Assembly: GCA_965247255.1 (NCBI GenBank)
Contig: CBDFGS010000010.1
Location: 1-64,000, forward strand
From: CBDFGS01 sp965247255
GTDB lineage: Bacteria > Chloroflexota > Dehalococcoidia > Lucifugimonadales > CAUZJF01
DNA length: 64,000 nucleotides
Direction of reading: 5' to 3'
In this document: positions 32,751 to 41,744 of the stretch, piece after piece
Position numbering within the stretch: position 1 is the first letter of the stretch
Layout of the letters: each line of letters begins with the position of its first letter
Translations under genes and position numbers: made by a program
The notes under the pieces: generated by a model
Seen by the model: only the letters and a program-made list of their open reading frames with translations
The model's database searches: none
Told to the model about the DNA's origin: nothing

Positions 32751-34712
32751 CTACTGGAACGGCACCGGGATCGTTGCGCCGTGCCATGGAAGTGCGTAGC
32801 TCGGCGAGCTCGCGAAGCGGCGCATCCCAGCGTCTACGCGGAGCTGTGTCGACGGAGGGAGCTCGAAGGCCAGGTACTTCCCGTGTACGGCTGCTATCGT
32901 GATAGCCTCTTCGCCGTCCTGGTTGAATTTAACCTCTGTGAACTCATGCTCGCCGAACGCGCCCGCCTCTACGATGACCCGCCTGGTCTCCGTGTGGCTG
33001 AGGTTTACCAACTGGAGCCCCACGCCGTCGGCCGCTACCCGGTCCACGAGTGCCGCGACGTCCTGGGGCAGTCCGGGCCGGGTCCGGTCGCGGTCGAAAT
33101 AGCGCACGGTGCCACGAACGAGCCCACCGTTGTAGATGATGTCGGGAGCCCCCAGCATGACCTGCGTCAGCCCCCCGGTGTGGACCGGATTGACCGGCGC
33201 CTGGTTGTCCGCGATGAGCGCCTCGACATCACGGTCCTCGCTGCGTATGGCGTGGAACGAAGACAGGGCCGCGGCCAGCTCGGCCTCCATCACCTGTTCC
33301 GGCCAACGTGGTCCCCTACCCTCGTAATACGCCAGCCTGGCCTCTTCCCTGTACGCGACGTTGCTGCGCCTCGTCTGCCACGTCGGGTCCGAGCCCGTTT
33401 CGACGTCGCCGTCCCTGATCACGGCGGCGAGGTCGCGGTCTTCCTTGCTCATCGAGGCGTGATACAGGTGAGCGAAGTAGCCCCGGGTGAAGGGTGCGTG
33501 CTCCGTCCAGCCATCGGGCCCGTGTTTGGTCGGGACCAGGAGCTGGCCGTCTTCTCGAGTGATCGCGTTGTCGAGCAGCAGGGTTAGCTGGGAGCGCAGC
33601 AGCTCAAGGTATCCGAAGTCGCCCGACAGGAGCAGGGCGCACTCGGCGCCGACGGCGAGGGAGTTGAAGATGTTGCTGTACCCGCGGCTGCTCCAGCCAT
33701 AGGGGCCGCCCCACCACTGGCCATCGCGGTGCTCTCCGGTCTTTCCCGTCGGGCCGACGTTATCCGGCACTATGCCGCCATTGGCTCTGATCCGCTCGAT
33801 CCACGCCGCCGCGTAATCGAGCACCCAGCGCCTGTACTTCTCCTCGCCCGTGTACATGTAGGCGTTCGTAATCAGCGCGGTGGCCGCCAGGGACTGGGGC
33901 GTGTCTCCTCTCAGCACGACTTTCTCGAAGAGCGCGACGATCTCGTCCCGGCGCTGAGGGTCCTCGTACCAGTCGACCTCCAGGTCCTTGACCACGGGAT
34001 AGAGGGTAGCCCTTCTGCCCATCGCCCCCATGGGCCCCTGGGGCTTGCCGTTCACCACACCTTGAAGCCACCAGACGGCCCGGTCGACCGTGCCATCGAC
34101 GCACGGCCCCTCGCTCGTCTGGATGGGGGAGCGGAAGACCTTGTGCCGAGGGTCGTAGTTTTGCGCGTCAGGGTCCTCGTCCATATACATTGCGGCGAAC
34201 TTCCTGGCACGGCGCACGTTCTCGGAGATGGTGGGGTCGGCCAGCCCGAAGTTGTAGAAGGCCAAATTCGCCTCGCCCAGGTGGTGCCACTCCGCCGAGC
34301 CGGCGCCGGACTGCGTCGCCAGATTGAAGTACTCGTTGTGTAGCTGAGGCGCCCACTCTCGCCGGTTGTGGCCGTGGTAGAAGGCGTTGTGCCGTGCCCT
34401 ATGGAAGACGCTATCGTCGCAGTACCGGGTTATCGAGTTCCACCCGCGCAGCGCGAGGTCGAGCACCCGCTCGTCGGCGCCCATAGCGTAGAAGAGGCCC
34501 CAGTTGTAGTACACCTCGTAAAAGTCGTCGACGCAGTCGGCCCAATAGAGCGCTCCCCCACGCTCGGAGTATTTCTCGACCGTCATGGGCGCAGCCTCTT
34601 CCATCAGGCCCATGAGCTCGCGCTGCGTGATCGCCCAGGCGGGGGGTGCGGCCACGCGCGTTGCCTTCAACACGGTCATCTCGGGCGGAAGACCAGGCGC
34701 TTCGGATGGCAC
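32751..34712 (-). CDS. Large protein of unknown function (653 aa)
   Basis: The GTG at 34710-34712 is chosen because AAGGAGG lies eight bases upstream; an ATG further upstream would overlap the NUDIX gene. The protein is rich in Trp, Tyr and His with helical repeats (YEVYYNWGLFYAMGADERVL; WVLDYAAAWIERIRANGG; GGPYGWSSRGYSNIFNSL), which suggests an alpha/alpha toroid as in glycoside hydrolase or lyase folds, then a beta-rich C-terminal 130 residues. No catalytic motif I can name. Confidence 0.7.
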   Translation of the reverse strand: MPSEAPGLPPEMTVLKATRVAAPPAWAITQRELMGLMEEAAPMTVEKYSERGGALYWADCVDDFYEVYYNWGLFYAMGADERVLDLALRGWNSITRYCDDSVFHRARHNAFYHGHNRREWAPQLHNEYFNLATQSGAGSAEWHHLGEANLAFYNFGLADPTISENVRRARKFAAMYMDEDPDAQNYDPRHKVFRSPIQTSEGPCVDGTVDRAVWWLQGVVNGKPQGPMGAMGRRATLYPVVKDLEVDWYEDPQRRDEIVALFEKVVLRGDTPQSLAATALITNAYMYTGEEKYRRWVLDYAAAWIERIRANGGIVPDNVGPTGKTGEHRDGQWWGGPYGWSSRGYSNIFNSLAVGAECALLLSGDFGYLELLRSQLTLLLDNAITREDGQLLVPTKHGPDGWTEHAPFTRGYFAHLYHASMSKEDRDLAAVIRDGDVETGSDPTWQTRRSNVAYREEARLAYYEGRGPRWPEQVMEAELAAALSSFHAIRSEDRDVEALIADNQAPVNPVHTGGLTQVMLGAPDIIYNGGLVRGTVRYFDRDRTRPGLPQDVAALVDRVAADGVGLQLVNLSHTETRRVIVEAGAFGEHEFTEVKFNQDGEEAITIAAVHGKYLAFELPPSTQLRVDAGMRRFASSPSYALPWHGATIPVPFQ

Positions 34713-34728
34713 TACGGATGCCTCCTTA

Positions 34729-35436
34729 TCAGGTTGCCGACCCCGGCTGCATGCCGTCAGAAGCATCGAAGTATGGAACTAGCGCTTCCCCTCGGCGTTG
34801 CTTAAACACCAGTGGTACACGTAGGCGCTGACCCGACGACAGGTCGGGGAGGTCATCCTCGACGAACAAACCGACATCTGTCGTCTCTGGGCCCGCGACA
34901 GGCACCGCGTCCCCAATCTCTACCTGAAAGACGGCATGGTATAGATGAAACTTGCTGAGGCTGCCCCACACGCGGGAGTCGAAGAGCCCCAGCAAGCGCA
35001 CAGCCTTCCCCTCGACGCCTGCCTCTTCATGCAACTCGCGGACTGAGGCCTCGGCCCACGTCTCGCCGACGTCTACGAGGCCCCCGGGCATGGCCCAGAG
35101 ACCATTGTCCTCTCTCTTGATCAGGAGCATGGCATCGTCCCGGAAGACCGCGGCATCAGCCCCGAGGGCCGGGCTCACGTGCCCGAGGTTTCCATCGTAC
35201 TCTTCCATAACGTCAGCAGGTAGTCGAGCCTCGAGGGTTGCCACAAGTCGAGCGCTTAGGGCGAGAGTCTTCTCGTAGCGCTCTCTGTCGTAAGAGACCT
35301 GCGCAAAGCGAAGACCGAGGTTCGCTATGGCACGGAGCTCATCCGCGATCTCGTATACCGCGGCCTGGAATGGCGCCGGTCCACCCGGTGTAACAGGTGT
35401 TTGACTGAGAGGTCCAGCCGCATTTGCCTTGGTCAT
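34729..35436 (-). CDS. NUDIX hydrolase with N-terminal accessory domain (235 aa)
   Basis: The NUDIX box is complete: GGLVDVGETWAEASVRELHE then EAGV (GX5EX7REUXEEXGU). The first 75 residues form the helical domain seen in NUDIX_N_2-type proteins. It hydrolyses nucleoside diphosphate-linked compounds; the substrate is unknown. Seventeen bases upstream of the large unknown gene, same strand. Confidence 0.88.
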   Translation of the reverse strand: MTKANAAGPLSQTPVTPGGPAPFQAAVYEIADELRAIANLGLRFAQVSYDRERYEKTLALSARLVATLEARLPADVMEEYDGNLGHVSPALGADAAVFRDDAMLLIKREDNGLWAMPGGLVDVGETWAEASVRELHEEAGVEGKAVRLLGLFDSRVWGSLSKFHLYHAVFQVEIGDAVPVAGPETTDVGLFVEDDLPDLSSGQRLRVPLVFKQRRGEALVPYFDASDGMQPGSAT

Positions 35437-35648
35437 CCACTGCTCCGGAAGCTGTAGAGGTGCGAGTCGCGCATATGGAAGGCCAGCCTTATAGTCCGGC
35501 CTGACAGCTCGTCGAGGCTACGCTCTACGGGCCACCGGACGGTGGCAGGCTCGACGGTATTTCGGCATGGCACGTTGCCGTCGAACGCGGCCCGCTGCGC
35601 TCCCGAGAAGCGCTCGACGGGCTCCCTTACTTCGTTCCAATACCTCAA
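35433..35648 (-). pseudogene. C-terminal fragment of a larger protein (71 aa frame)
   Basis: AAFDGNVPCRNTVEPATVRW then LDELSGRTIRLAFHMRDSHL and YSF is typical of the last beta-sandwich strands of carbohydrate-active or secreted proteins, but no upstream part is present and the frame opens with a weak TTG. Probably the eroded end of a lost gene. The stop overlaps the NUDIX start. Confidence 0.45.
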
Positions 35649-35852
35649 TGAACATCGCGCCGCCGTCGCCGAATCATACCATGCGGGAGAGGGCCCACAC
35701 GTTGTCGAAGTCTAAGACATTGCCTAAACATAATTCGGCTGAAATTCCCTGGATTGGCTATTGAAATTGGAACAGATGTTCGTTACTATTGGCCTCATCG
35801 ACTCAATGGATATTTGAACCCGGGGACCACCCCAGACACCCGAAAAAGCCGC

Positions 35853-37034
35853 ATGAAAGTCGCCTGCGTCCTAATAACCCACCTCCCGATAAAGGCGGAG
35901 CAGAAGCGCCACCCAAGGCTCCGCGGAAGGCCTGTGATCGTCGTCAAGAATGCCGGCTCCAGCCAGGTGGTGCTTGACGCGTCTGCCGAGGCCATCGGAG
36001 TCGTGACGGAGATGCCTTTGCAGGAGGCCCTGTCCCGCTGCAAGGGCGCCGCCCTGCTCCAGGCCGACGAGCCATACTACGATGGGGTCTTCGACCATGT
36101 CGTAGAGCGGCTCACGCAGAGAAGCCCGGTGGTGGAGAAAGCGGGGCTTGGCTGCGCCTACGTCGGGGTCGACGGCCTGGAGGCGATGTACGTGAGCGAG
36201 GCGAGGCTCATAGCCTCTTTGATGCAGGCCGTGCCACAGGGCTTCGATCCCCGCCTGGGTCTGGCGGAAGGCAAGTTCCCAGCGTACGCGGCGGCCGTGG
36301 TCAGCGGCGCCGGGCAGGCGACGAGGGCCCCGGCTGACGTGGCCGGCTTCCTTAAGAGGCTCCCGCTTGGGCTGCTCCCAATACCCTGGGACAAGAAGCA
36401 TCGCATGGGCCAGTTCGGCCTCTACACCCTTGGCCAGCTGGCATCCATGCCCGTGGGCCCTATCCAGGCCCAGTTCGGACTTGAAGGGAAGCGCGCCTGG
36501 GAACTGGCGAGCGGGGTCGATCGCAGCCAGCTGACAGCCTACAGGCGGGAGCAGACCGTAACCGAGTCGCTCACCTTTCCCTCGCCGGCCACGTCGCTAT
36601 ACGCCATCGTGCCGGCCGTGGAGATTCTGCTCGCCAGGGCCTTCGTCAGACCCGTGCTCAGGGGCAGGCAAGTCCGCAAGGCGGCTATCGAAAGCGGCGT
36701 GCTGAGCAAGCCACCGTGGACAAAAAGCTTCGCTTTCAAGAGCGCCGTCGGCAGCAAGCAGAAGGCGCTATCAGCGCTCAAGAGCTCTCTGGAAACGGCG
36801 GACCTGCCCGGAGCGCTCGAGGACATGAAATTGACCCTGTCAGGCATCACAGGCGACTCGGGCATACAGTCGAGCCTCTTCTCCGACATGCGTCGGCAGG
36901 AGCAACTCAGGGAGACGATGAGACAGCTCGAGGCGCGTCTGCGCAGGAAGCCGCCGATATACCAGGTAAGGGACGTGGAGCCGTGGTCAAGGATTCCGGA
37001 GAGGCGTCGGGCCCTGGTGTCGTACGAGCCCTGA
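35853..37034 (+). CDS. ImuB-like Y-family polymerase homologue (393 aa)
   Basis: Looks like a DinB/ImuB-type Y-family protein: RGRPVIVVKNAGSSQVVLDA fingers region, YVGVDGLEAMY where active enzymes carry the SxDE motif, and an HhH stretch (LPIPWDKKHRMGQFGLYTLG). The first catalytic Asp (usually D.D.F) is absent (VACVLITHLPIKAEQ), so it is probably an inactive mutasome subunit as in ImuB. It is followed by DUF6504 and DnaE2-type genes. ATG 35853 chosen; longer frame upstream is not protein-like. Confidence 0.8.
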   Translation: MKVACVLITHLPIKAEQKRHPRLRGRPVIVVKNAGSSQVVLDASAEAIGVVTEMPLQEALSRCKGAALLQADEPYYDGVFDHVVERLTQRSPVVEKAGLGCAYVGVDGLEAMYVSEARLIASLMQAVPQGFDPRLGLAEGKFPAYAAAVVSGAGQATRAPADVAGFLKRLPLGLLPIPWDKKHRMGQFGLYTLGQLASMPVGPIQAQFGLEGKRAWELASGVDRSQLTAYRREQTVTESLTFPSPATSLYAIVPAVEILLARAFVRPVLRGRQVRKAAIESGVLSKPPWTKSFAFKSAVGSKQKALSALKSSLETADLPGALEDMKLTLSGITGDSGIQSSLFSDMRRQEQLRETMRQLEARLRRKPPIYQVRDVEPWSRIPERRRALVSYEP

Positions 37035-37294
37035 ACCTGCCGGCGCTCATAGAGGTCGAGGAGGACGAGCGCCACAGGCCAGTCGCCGTAAAGACAGGCG
37101 GACCAGCATCAGGTGGCCGAGAGGGCCGAAGGCTAACGGTCGCCTCTATCGAGGAGACGTGGGACATATGCGACGAGTGGTGGAGAGGGGATGGCATCGC
37201 CAGGCGCTACTACCGTGTGATTACGGAAGACGGCGCCGGCGCCACAATCTTCCGCGACTCGGCCGGCGGCGCGTGGTACCGCCAGCGGAGGTGA
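36983..37294 (+). CDS. DUF6504 protein (103 aa)
   Basis: SIEETWDICDEWWRGDGIAR then RYYRVITEDG and GAWYRQRR is the DUF6504 pattern, a small domain found with ImuB-type polymerases. GTG 36983 starts 52 bases inside the end of the ImuB-like gene in another frame. Likely part of the same translesion complex. Exact start uncertain. Confidence 0.7.
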   Translation: MVKDSGEASGPGVVRALNLPALIEVEEDERHRPVAVKTGGPASGGREGRRLTVASIEETWDICDEWWRGDGIARRYYRVITEDGAGATIFRDSAGGAWYRQRR

Positions 37295-37379
37295 TCTCAC
37301 CGCCGAGTATGCTGAGAGCGCGGAGGAAAAAGTATGACTGCAGAATTATCAGTCCTGGTCTGGACGAGGAGGTTCAAAA

Positions 37380-37565
37380 TTGCCTGAGCAGAAGACCGTC
37401 AGGATAACCATAAGCCTGCCTGAAGACCTGGGTGGACGGAGGGCCCCACCCCAGATTCTTCCTCGTCCCGTGGGAACGGGACTCGTCAGAATGACATTTG
37501 CCTTACTGCGCCTAACTGCGAATGAGGCCGCCGAGAGCAGCCCACCCGTGGGGGACTGCATCTGA
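37380..37565 (+). pseudogene. CopG/RHH-like fragment cut by an intergenic repeat
   Basis: TTG at 37380 behind GAGGAGG reads QKTVRITISLPEDL, the start of a ribbon-helix-helix protein, but from about 37431 the frame is repeat sequence (GGRRAPPQILPRP). The rest of an RHH gene is not found. The remaining 37295-37638 spacer shows no other gene. Confidence 0.4.
37453..37495. repeat. Intergenic repeat with internal hairpin
   Basis: AGATTCTTC and CAGAATGAC flank an inverted pair GTCCCGT/ACGGGAC. The same outer sequences occur at 31805-31831. It interrupts the RHH-like frame. Confidence 0.5.
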
Positions 37566-37638
37566 CGCTCCGCTTTTCTTACGAACAGTAGGCCGTAAGA
37601 AGGGAGTCTAGAAGGTGTGGAGCCCTTAGGACGGGTGG

Positions 37639-40600
37639 ATGGGAACCAAAGAGATGTACGCTGAGCTGCACTGCCACACCAACTACTCCTTTCAGGAGGG
37701 CGCGTCCTCCATCGGCGAGCTTCTGGTCCGCGCCGAGGAGCTGGGTTACCCCGCCCTGGCCATCACGGACCACGACAACCTCTGTGGCGCAATGGAGTTC
37801 GCCCAGACGGCGCGAGATCTGAGTGTACGCGCTATTATCGGCGCTGAGGTGACGCTCCAGGACGGCTCCCATCTCACTCTTCTCGCGGAGACGCAACAGG
37901 GTTACAGCAACATATCCAGGCTCGTCTCGAGCGCCTACTTCGACGGCGACAGGCGAGACCCCCGGCTCGACCCGGACCGCCTCGCCGATCACGTCGAGGG
38001 CGTGGTCCTGCTGACGGGGTGCCGCCAGGGTGAGCTCTCCACGCTGGCGGCATCCGGCCGCATAGAGGAGGCAGAGGCCGTGCTGGGGGAATACCGGGAC
38101 CGGTTCGGCGTCGAGAGCGTCTTCGTCGAGCTGCAGCAGAACCTGGTCCAGGGCGACACTGTACGCAACCGGGGCCTTACAGAGCTGGCGAAGAAGCTGG
38201 GCGTAGGAGTTGTCGCCACCAACAACGTCCACTATCACGTGCAAGAGCGCCACCGGCTCCAGGACGTGCTTGTAGCCATCCGACACAACAAGAGCCTGGA
38301 GGAGACGCACCGGGAGCGCCGCCCCAACGCGAATTTCTACCTCAAGTCGCCCGCAGAGATGGCGGAGCTCTTCCGCGACTGCCCCGAGGCCATCGAGAAC
38401 ACCGTGCGCATCGCCGAGCGCTGCGGGTTCGACCTGACCAGGGACCTGGGCTACCGCTTCCCCGACTACCCCGTGCCCGAGGGGCACAGCCCTGAGTCGT
38501 ATCTGAGGGAGCTGTGCTACCAGGCAGCAGAGCGGCGCTACGGCGCCATCACCGAGAGGGTGAGGACCCGGCTGGACAGAGAGCTGTGGCTGGTGGAAAA
38601 GAACCACCTGGCGGGCTTCTTCCTCATCTACCGCGACATCATCCAGCTGGCCCATGAGGTCATGATCGAGCTAGGGCTCAGCGACCGCGAAATACCCCTG
38701 GAGGAGCGCCCTCCAGGGAGGGGCCGCGGGTCGTCGGTAGCCATGGTAATCGGCTACCTGATCGGGCTCTCCCACATCGACCCGTTGGAGTTCGACCTCT
38801 CTCTGGACCGCTTCCTCAACGAGGAGATGGATGGGACCGTACCGGATATCGACCTGGACTTCCCCCGCAACATCAGGGAGGAACTCATAAAGCGCGTCCA
38901 TCAGGAGTGGGGAAAAGACCGCGCCGTCCTCACAGGCATGATCAGCACCTACAAGGTCCAGGGGGTCGTCCGGGACGTCGGCAAGGCACTCGGCCTCCCG
39001 TCCGAGGACCTGGACAAGCTGGCCAAGCGCGTCGACTCGCACTTCGGCGGCGCCTTGAACTCCGAGATGCGAGCGCTGCCGGACTTCCAGGACAAGGTCG
39101 ACGCCCCGGTGTGGCGCGACCTAGTCGACCTCTCAGGGCAGCTGCAGGGCTTCCCGAAGTACCTGGCCCAGCACCCAGGCGGGATGATCCTGGGCTCCTC
39201 CCCACTTGTAGACCAGGTGCCTACTCAGCCAAGCGCGATGGAGGGGCGGTACGTGTGCCACTGGGACAAAGACAGCATCGACGACGCAGGCTTCGTGAAG
39301 ATCGACTTTCTGGCCCTGGGCGCGCTCTCGCAGATGCAGGAGGCCTTACAGCTCATCGAGGAGCGGACCGGACACTACATCGACCTCTCTCGAATCGATT
39401 TTGAGGACATGGCCGTCTACGAGTCCATGCACCGCGCGGACACCATCGGCATATTCCAGATCGAGTCGGCAGCACAGATGCAGACCGTCACCCGCATCAG
39501 ACCGGTCAACCTGACGGACATGGCCTATGAGGTCGGCGCCGTCCGGCCCGGAGTAGGTGTCAATGACGGGGTCAGCCAGTTCATCAAGCGACGCACCCAG
39601 GGCGTCCCCTGGGACTACGACCACTCGCTGGAGAGGAACGCCCTGGAGCGGACTCTAGGCGTGATCCTGTTCCAGGACCAGGTCAACCAGCTCGCGGTAG
39701 ACGTGGCCGGTTTCAGCCGACAGAAGGCCAACAAGCTGCGCCTCACGTTCAACCGTAGAAACAACAAGGCCCTCATCGAGCGCTACCGCGCCGACTTCAT
39801 GGCCGGCGCCACGGCCAATGGAGTACCCAAGGCGGCCGCCGAGAAGATATTCAAGAAGTTCAACGGCCACTACATGTTCCCCGAAGCACACGCCTTCGCC
39901 TTCGGCGTGACCGCGTACCACATGACCTGGCTCAAGTATTACTACCCGCTGGAGTTCTTCGTGGCCATCTTCAACCAGCAGCCCATGGGCTTTTACAACC
40001 TGGAGACTCTCAAGGAGGACGCTAAGCGCCACCGCATCGGCGTTCTCAATCCCGACATCAATGAGAGCATGGAGAGGTGTGTGATCGCCGAACACCCCGA
40101 TCCTGACCTTCGCCCACTCGGGAAAGGGTCCGCCCCCTTCCTCTCTGGAGGAGGACTGAAGAGGGGCCCCTCCGAAGCAGTGCTCCTCGGCTTCCTTCAG
40201 GTGCAGGGGGTGGGCGGAGCCGCCGCGGAGGCGATCGTGACGGCCCGGGATCGCGGAGGTACGTTCGGGAGTCTGGCGGACGCGATGAAGAGGACGGGAC
40301 TCCAGCGCGAAGCCATCGAGAGCCTGGTGTCCGCCGGCGCTTTCGACTCGCTGGTGTCGGACCGGCGCGCCGCCCTATGGGAGGTGGGCCTGCGCTACAG
40401 GCCGTCGGCGCAGCAGCAGCCGATGGAGCTTCCCGTGGAGCAGGACTTTCTTGCCCAGCTCCCGCTGCTCAGCGACTGGGAGGCGATGGCCGGGGAGTAC
40501 CGGACCCTCGGCCTCTATCCGGCGGGGCACATGATGCAGAAGCTGCGGCCCAGCCTGGGCCCAGGGGTGACGCCCAGCAACGAGGTGTCGAACCTGGAGG

Positions 40601-40872
40601 ATGGGGCCGAGGTCACGGTCGCCGGACTCGTCATACGGCGGCAGCGTCCGCTGGCCAAAGCCGTCTTCATCACCCTGGAGGACGAACACGGGCATGCGCC
40701 CATCGTGGTGTGGCCCAAGACCTACGAGCGCTACCGGCCTGTGCTGAGGGAGCCCGTCATCAAGGTTACGGGCCTGGTCTCACGGCGCGAGGGAACCATG
40801 AACATCGTACTGACTCACGCCGAGCCCATCAAGGCCGTGCGCCACACACCGCCGTCCCATAGCTGGCGCTAG
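37639..40872 (+). CDS. dnaE2: Error-prone DNA polymerase III alpha, DnaE2/ImuC type (1077 aa)
   Basis: PHP domain at the N-terminus (YAELHCHTNYSFQEGASS, ITDHDNLCGAMEF), C-family polymerase core with the catalytic PDIDLDFPRNIREEL, HhH region, and C-terminal OB fold (VTVAGLVIRRQRPLAKAVFI). The length and the upstream ImuB-like and DUF6504 genes favour the damage-tolerance form DnaE2 over the replicative DnaE1. No LexA-box was identified upstream. Start may be the ATG at 37639 or 37654. Confidence 0.88.
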   Translation: MGTKEMYAELHCHTNYSFQEGASSIGELLVRAEELGYPALAITDHDNLCGAMEFAQTARDLSVRAIIGAEVTLQDGSHLTLLAETQQGYSNISRLVSSAYFDGDRRDPRLDPDRLADHVEGVVLLTGCRQGELSTLAASGRIEEAEAVLGEYRDRFGVESVFVELQQNLVQGDTVRNRGLTELAKKLGVGVVATNNVHYHVQERHRLQDVLVAIRHNKSLEETHRERRPNANFYLKSPAEMAELFRDCPEAIENTVRIAERCGFDLTRDLGYRFPDYPVPEGHSPESYLRELCYQAAERRYGAITERVRTRLDRELWLVEKNHLAGFFLIYRDIIQLAHEVMIELGLSDREIPLEERPPGRGRGSSVAMVIGYLIGLSHIDPLEFDLSLDRFLNEEMDGTVPDIDLDFPRNIREELIKRVHQEWGKDRAVLTGMISTYKVQGVVRDVGKALGLPSEDLDKLAKRVDSHFGGALNSEMRALPDFQDKVDAPVWRDLVDLSGQLQGFPKYLAQHPGGMILGSSPLVDQVPTQPSAMEGRYVCHWDKDSIDDAGFVKIDFLALGALSQMQEALQLIEERTGHYIDLSRIDFEDMAVYESMHRADTIGIFQIESAAQMQTVTRIRPVNLTDMAYEVGAVRPGVGVNDGVSQFIKRRTQGVPWDYDHSLERNALERTLGVILFQDQVNQLAVDVAGFSRQKANKLRLTFNRRNNKALIERYRADFMAGATANGVPKAAAEKIFKKFNGHYMFPEAHAFAFGVTAYHMTWLKYYYPLEFFVAIFNQQPMGFYNLETLKEDAKRHRIGVLNPDINESMERCVIAEHPDPDLRPLGKGSAPFLSGGGLKRGPSEAVLLGFLQVQGVGGAAAEAIVTARDRGGTFGSLADAMKRTGLQREAIESLVSAGAFDSLVSDRRAALWEVGLRYRPSAQQQPMELPVEQDFLAQLPLLSDWEAMAGEYRTLGLYPAGHMMQKLRPSLGPGVTPSNEVSNLEDGAEVTVAGLVIRRQRPLAKAVFITLEDEHGHAPIVVWPKTYERYRPVLREPVIKVTGLVSRREGTMNIVLTHAEPIKAVRHTPPSHSWR

Positions 40873-41060
40873 AGGCGGTCCACCGCGGAGGGCGCCGAGG
40901 ACGTAGAGCGGCAAGGGGGTTAAGAGGCCCCGAGGAACTCCCACCGCTCGTGGTTCGACAAGCTCTCAAGTAACTGCTTTATATCAAGTAGTCTTGCAAG
41001 GGCCAGCCTGGGCGCGGCAAGCGGCGCCCCTACAGTCTGGGAATACTTCCCTATATTCAG

Positions 41061-41109
41061 TCCGCCCTGCGGACATAAGGGTGCTCACCACGCACGGGAA
41101 GTGAGCACC
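41061..41109. terminator. Hairpins between convergent genes
   Basis: TCCGCCCTGCGGA is one stem (41061-41073) and GGTGCTCAC/GTGAGCACC (41080-41109) a perfect 9-bp stem. They lie in the 262-base gap between convergent dnaE2 and the protease operon and may end both transcripts; the T-run is poor. Confidence 0.45.
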
Positions 41110-41134
41110 TACGCTCGGCCAAGGCCCCCTGCCT

Positions 41135-41737
41135 CTAGGCGGCGCGGCTGGACTCGAGCGCGTTTACAAGGAACGCCTTAGCGACGTGGACCGGCACCGC
41201 CATAGCGACCTCGGGGCCCGTGATCATGGTGTTGATGCCCACGAGACGCCCGCGTGAATCCATCATGGGGCCCCCCGAATGGCCGGGCCTGAGGCGCAGG
41301 CTGGCCACCACCCACTCCCTACCGACGGGAGGCGCATTGTCGAGCGGGACACCGACGTCGATAACGACGCCGGCCGACGTTGCGCCTGTCACTCCCCAGG
41401 GGTGTCCCATAGCGAAGACAAGCTCACCGGGCTGCAGGTGTTTCGAGTCGCCCAGCGGCACACTCGGTAGGCCCTCGGCCTCCACCGCCAGCGCCGCGAG
41501 GTCCAGACCGCGGTCATGTGCCATCACACGGGCGTCTACCTCGCGCCCGTCCGGCAGCGTCACGCGCACTACCCGGCTTTCGACCACGTGGGCATTGGTG
41601 AGCACGAGCCCATCTGAGTGCCAGATGCTGCCGGCGCCAGCGCCGCGCCGGCCGTCCCTGATCTCGACGAGGCTGCGCCGCACCCCGTCGACTACGTCGG
41701 CCATCTCACTGCTTAGCTGTTGGAGCGCGGTGGTCAT
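41135..41737 (-). CDS. Trypsin-like serine protease (200 aa)
   Basis: Triad: His in LTNAHVVES, Asp in GLDLAALAV and Ser in RPGHSGGPMM. There is no signal peptide or PDZ domain, so it is probably cytoplasmic. The start ATG 41735-41737 lies 8 bases after the stop of its paralogue. The two proteases and the LuxR-type regulator form one operon. Confidence 0.82.
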   Translation of the reverse strand: MTTALQQLSSEMADVVDGVRRSLVEIRDGRRGAGAGSIWHSDGLVLTNAHVVESRVVRVTLPDGREVDARVMAHDRGLDLAALAVEAEGLPSVPLGDSKHLQPGELVFAMGHPWGVTGATSAGVVIDVGVPLDNAPPVGREWVVASLRLRPGHSGGPMMDSRGRLVGINTMITGPEVAMAVPVHVAKAFLVNALESSRAA

Positions 41738-41744
41738 GGCTGCG

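Noticed and set aside
32340..33587. 415-aa plus-strand frame
   Set aside because: Mirror frame of the large minus-strand gene; composition is not protein-like and no start signal is present.
37579..38655. 358-aa minus-strand frame
   Set aside because: Shadow of the dnaE2 PHP domain region, which has clear catalytic motifs on the plus strand.
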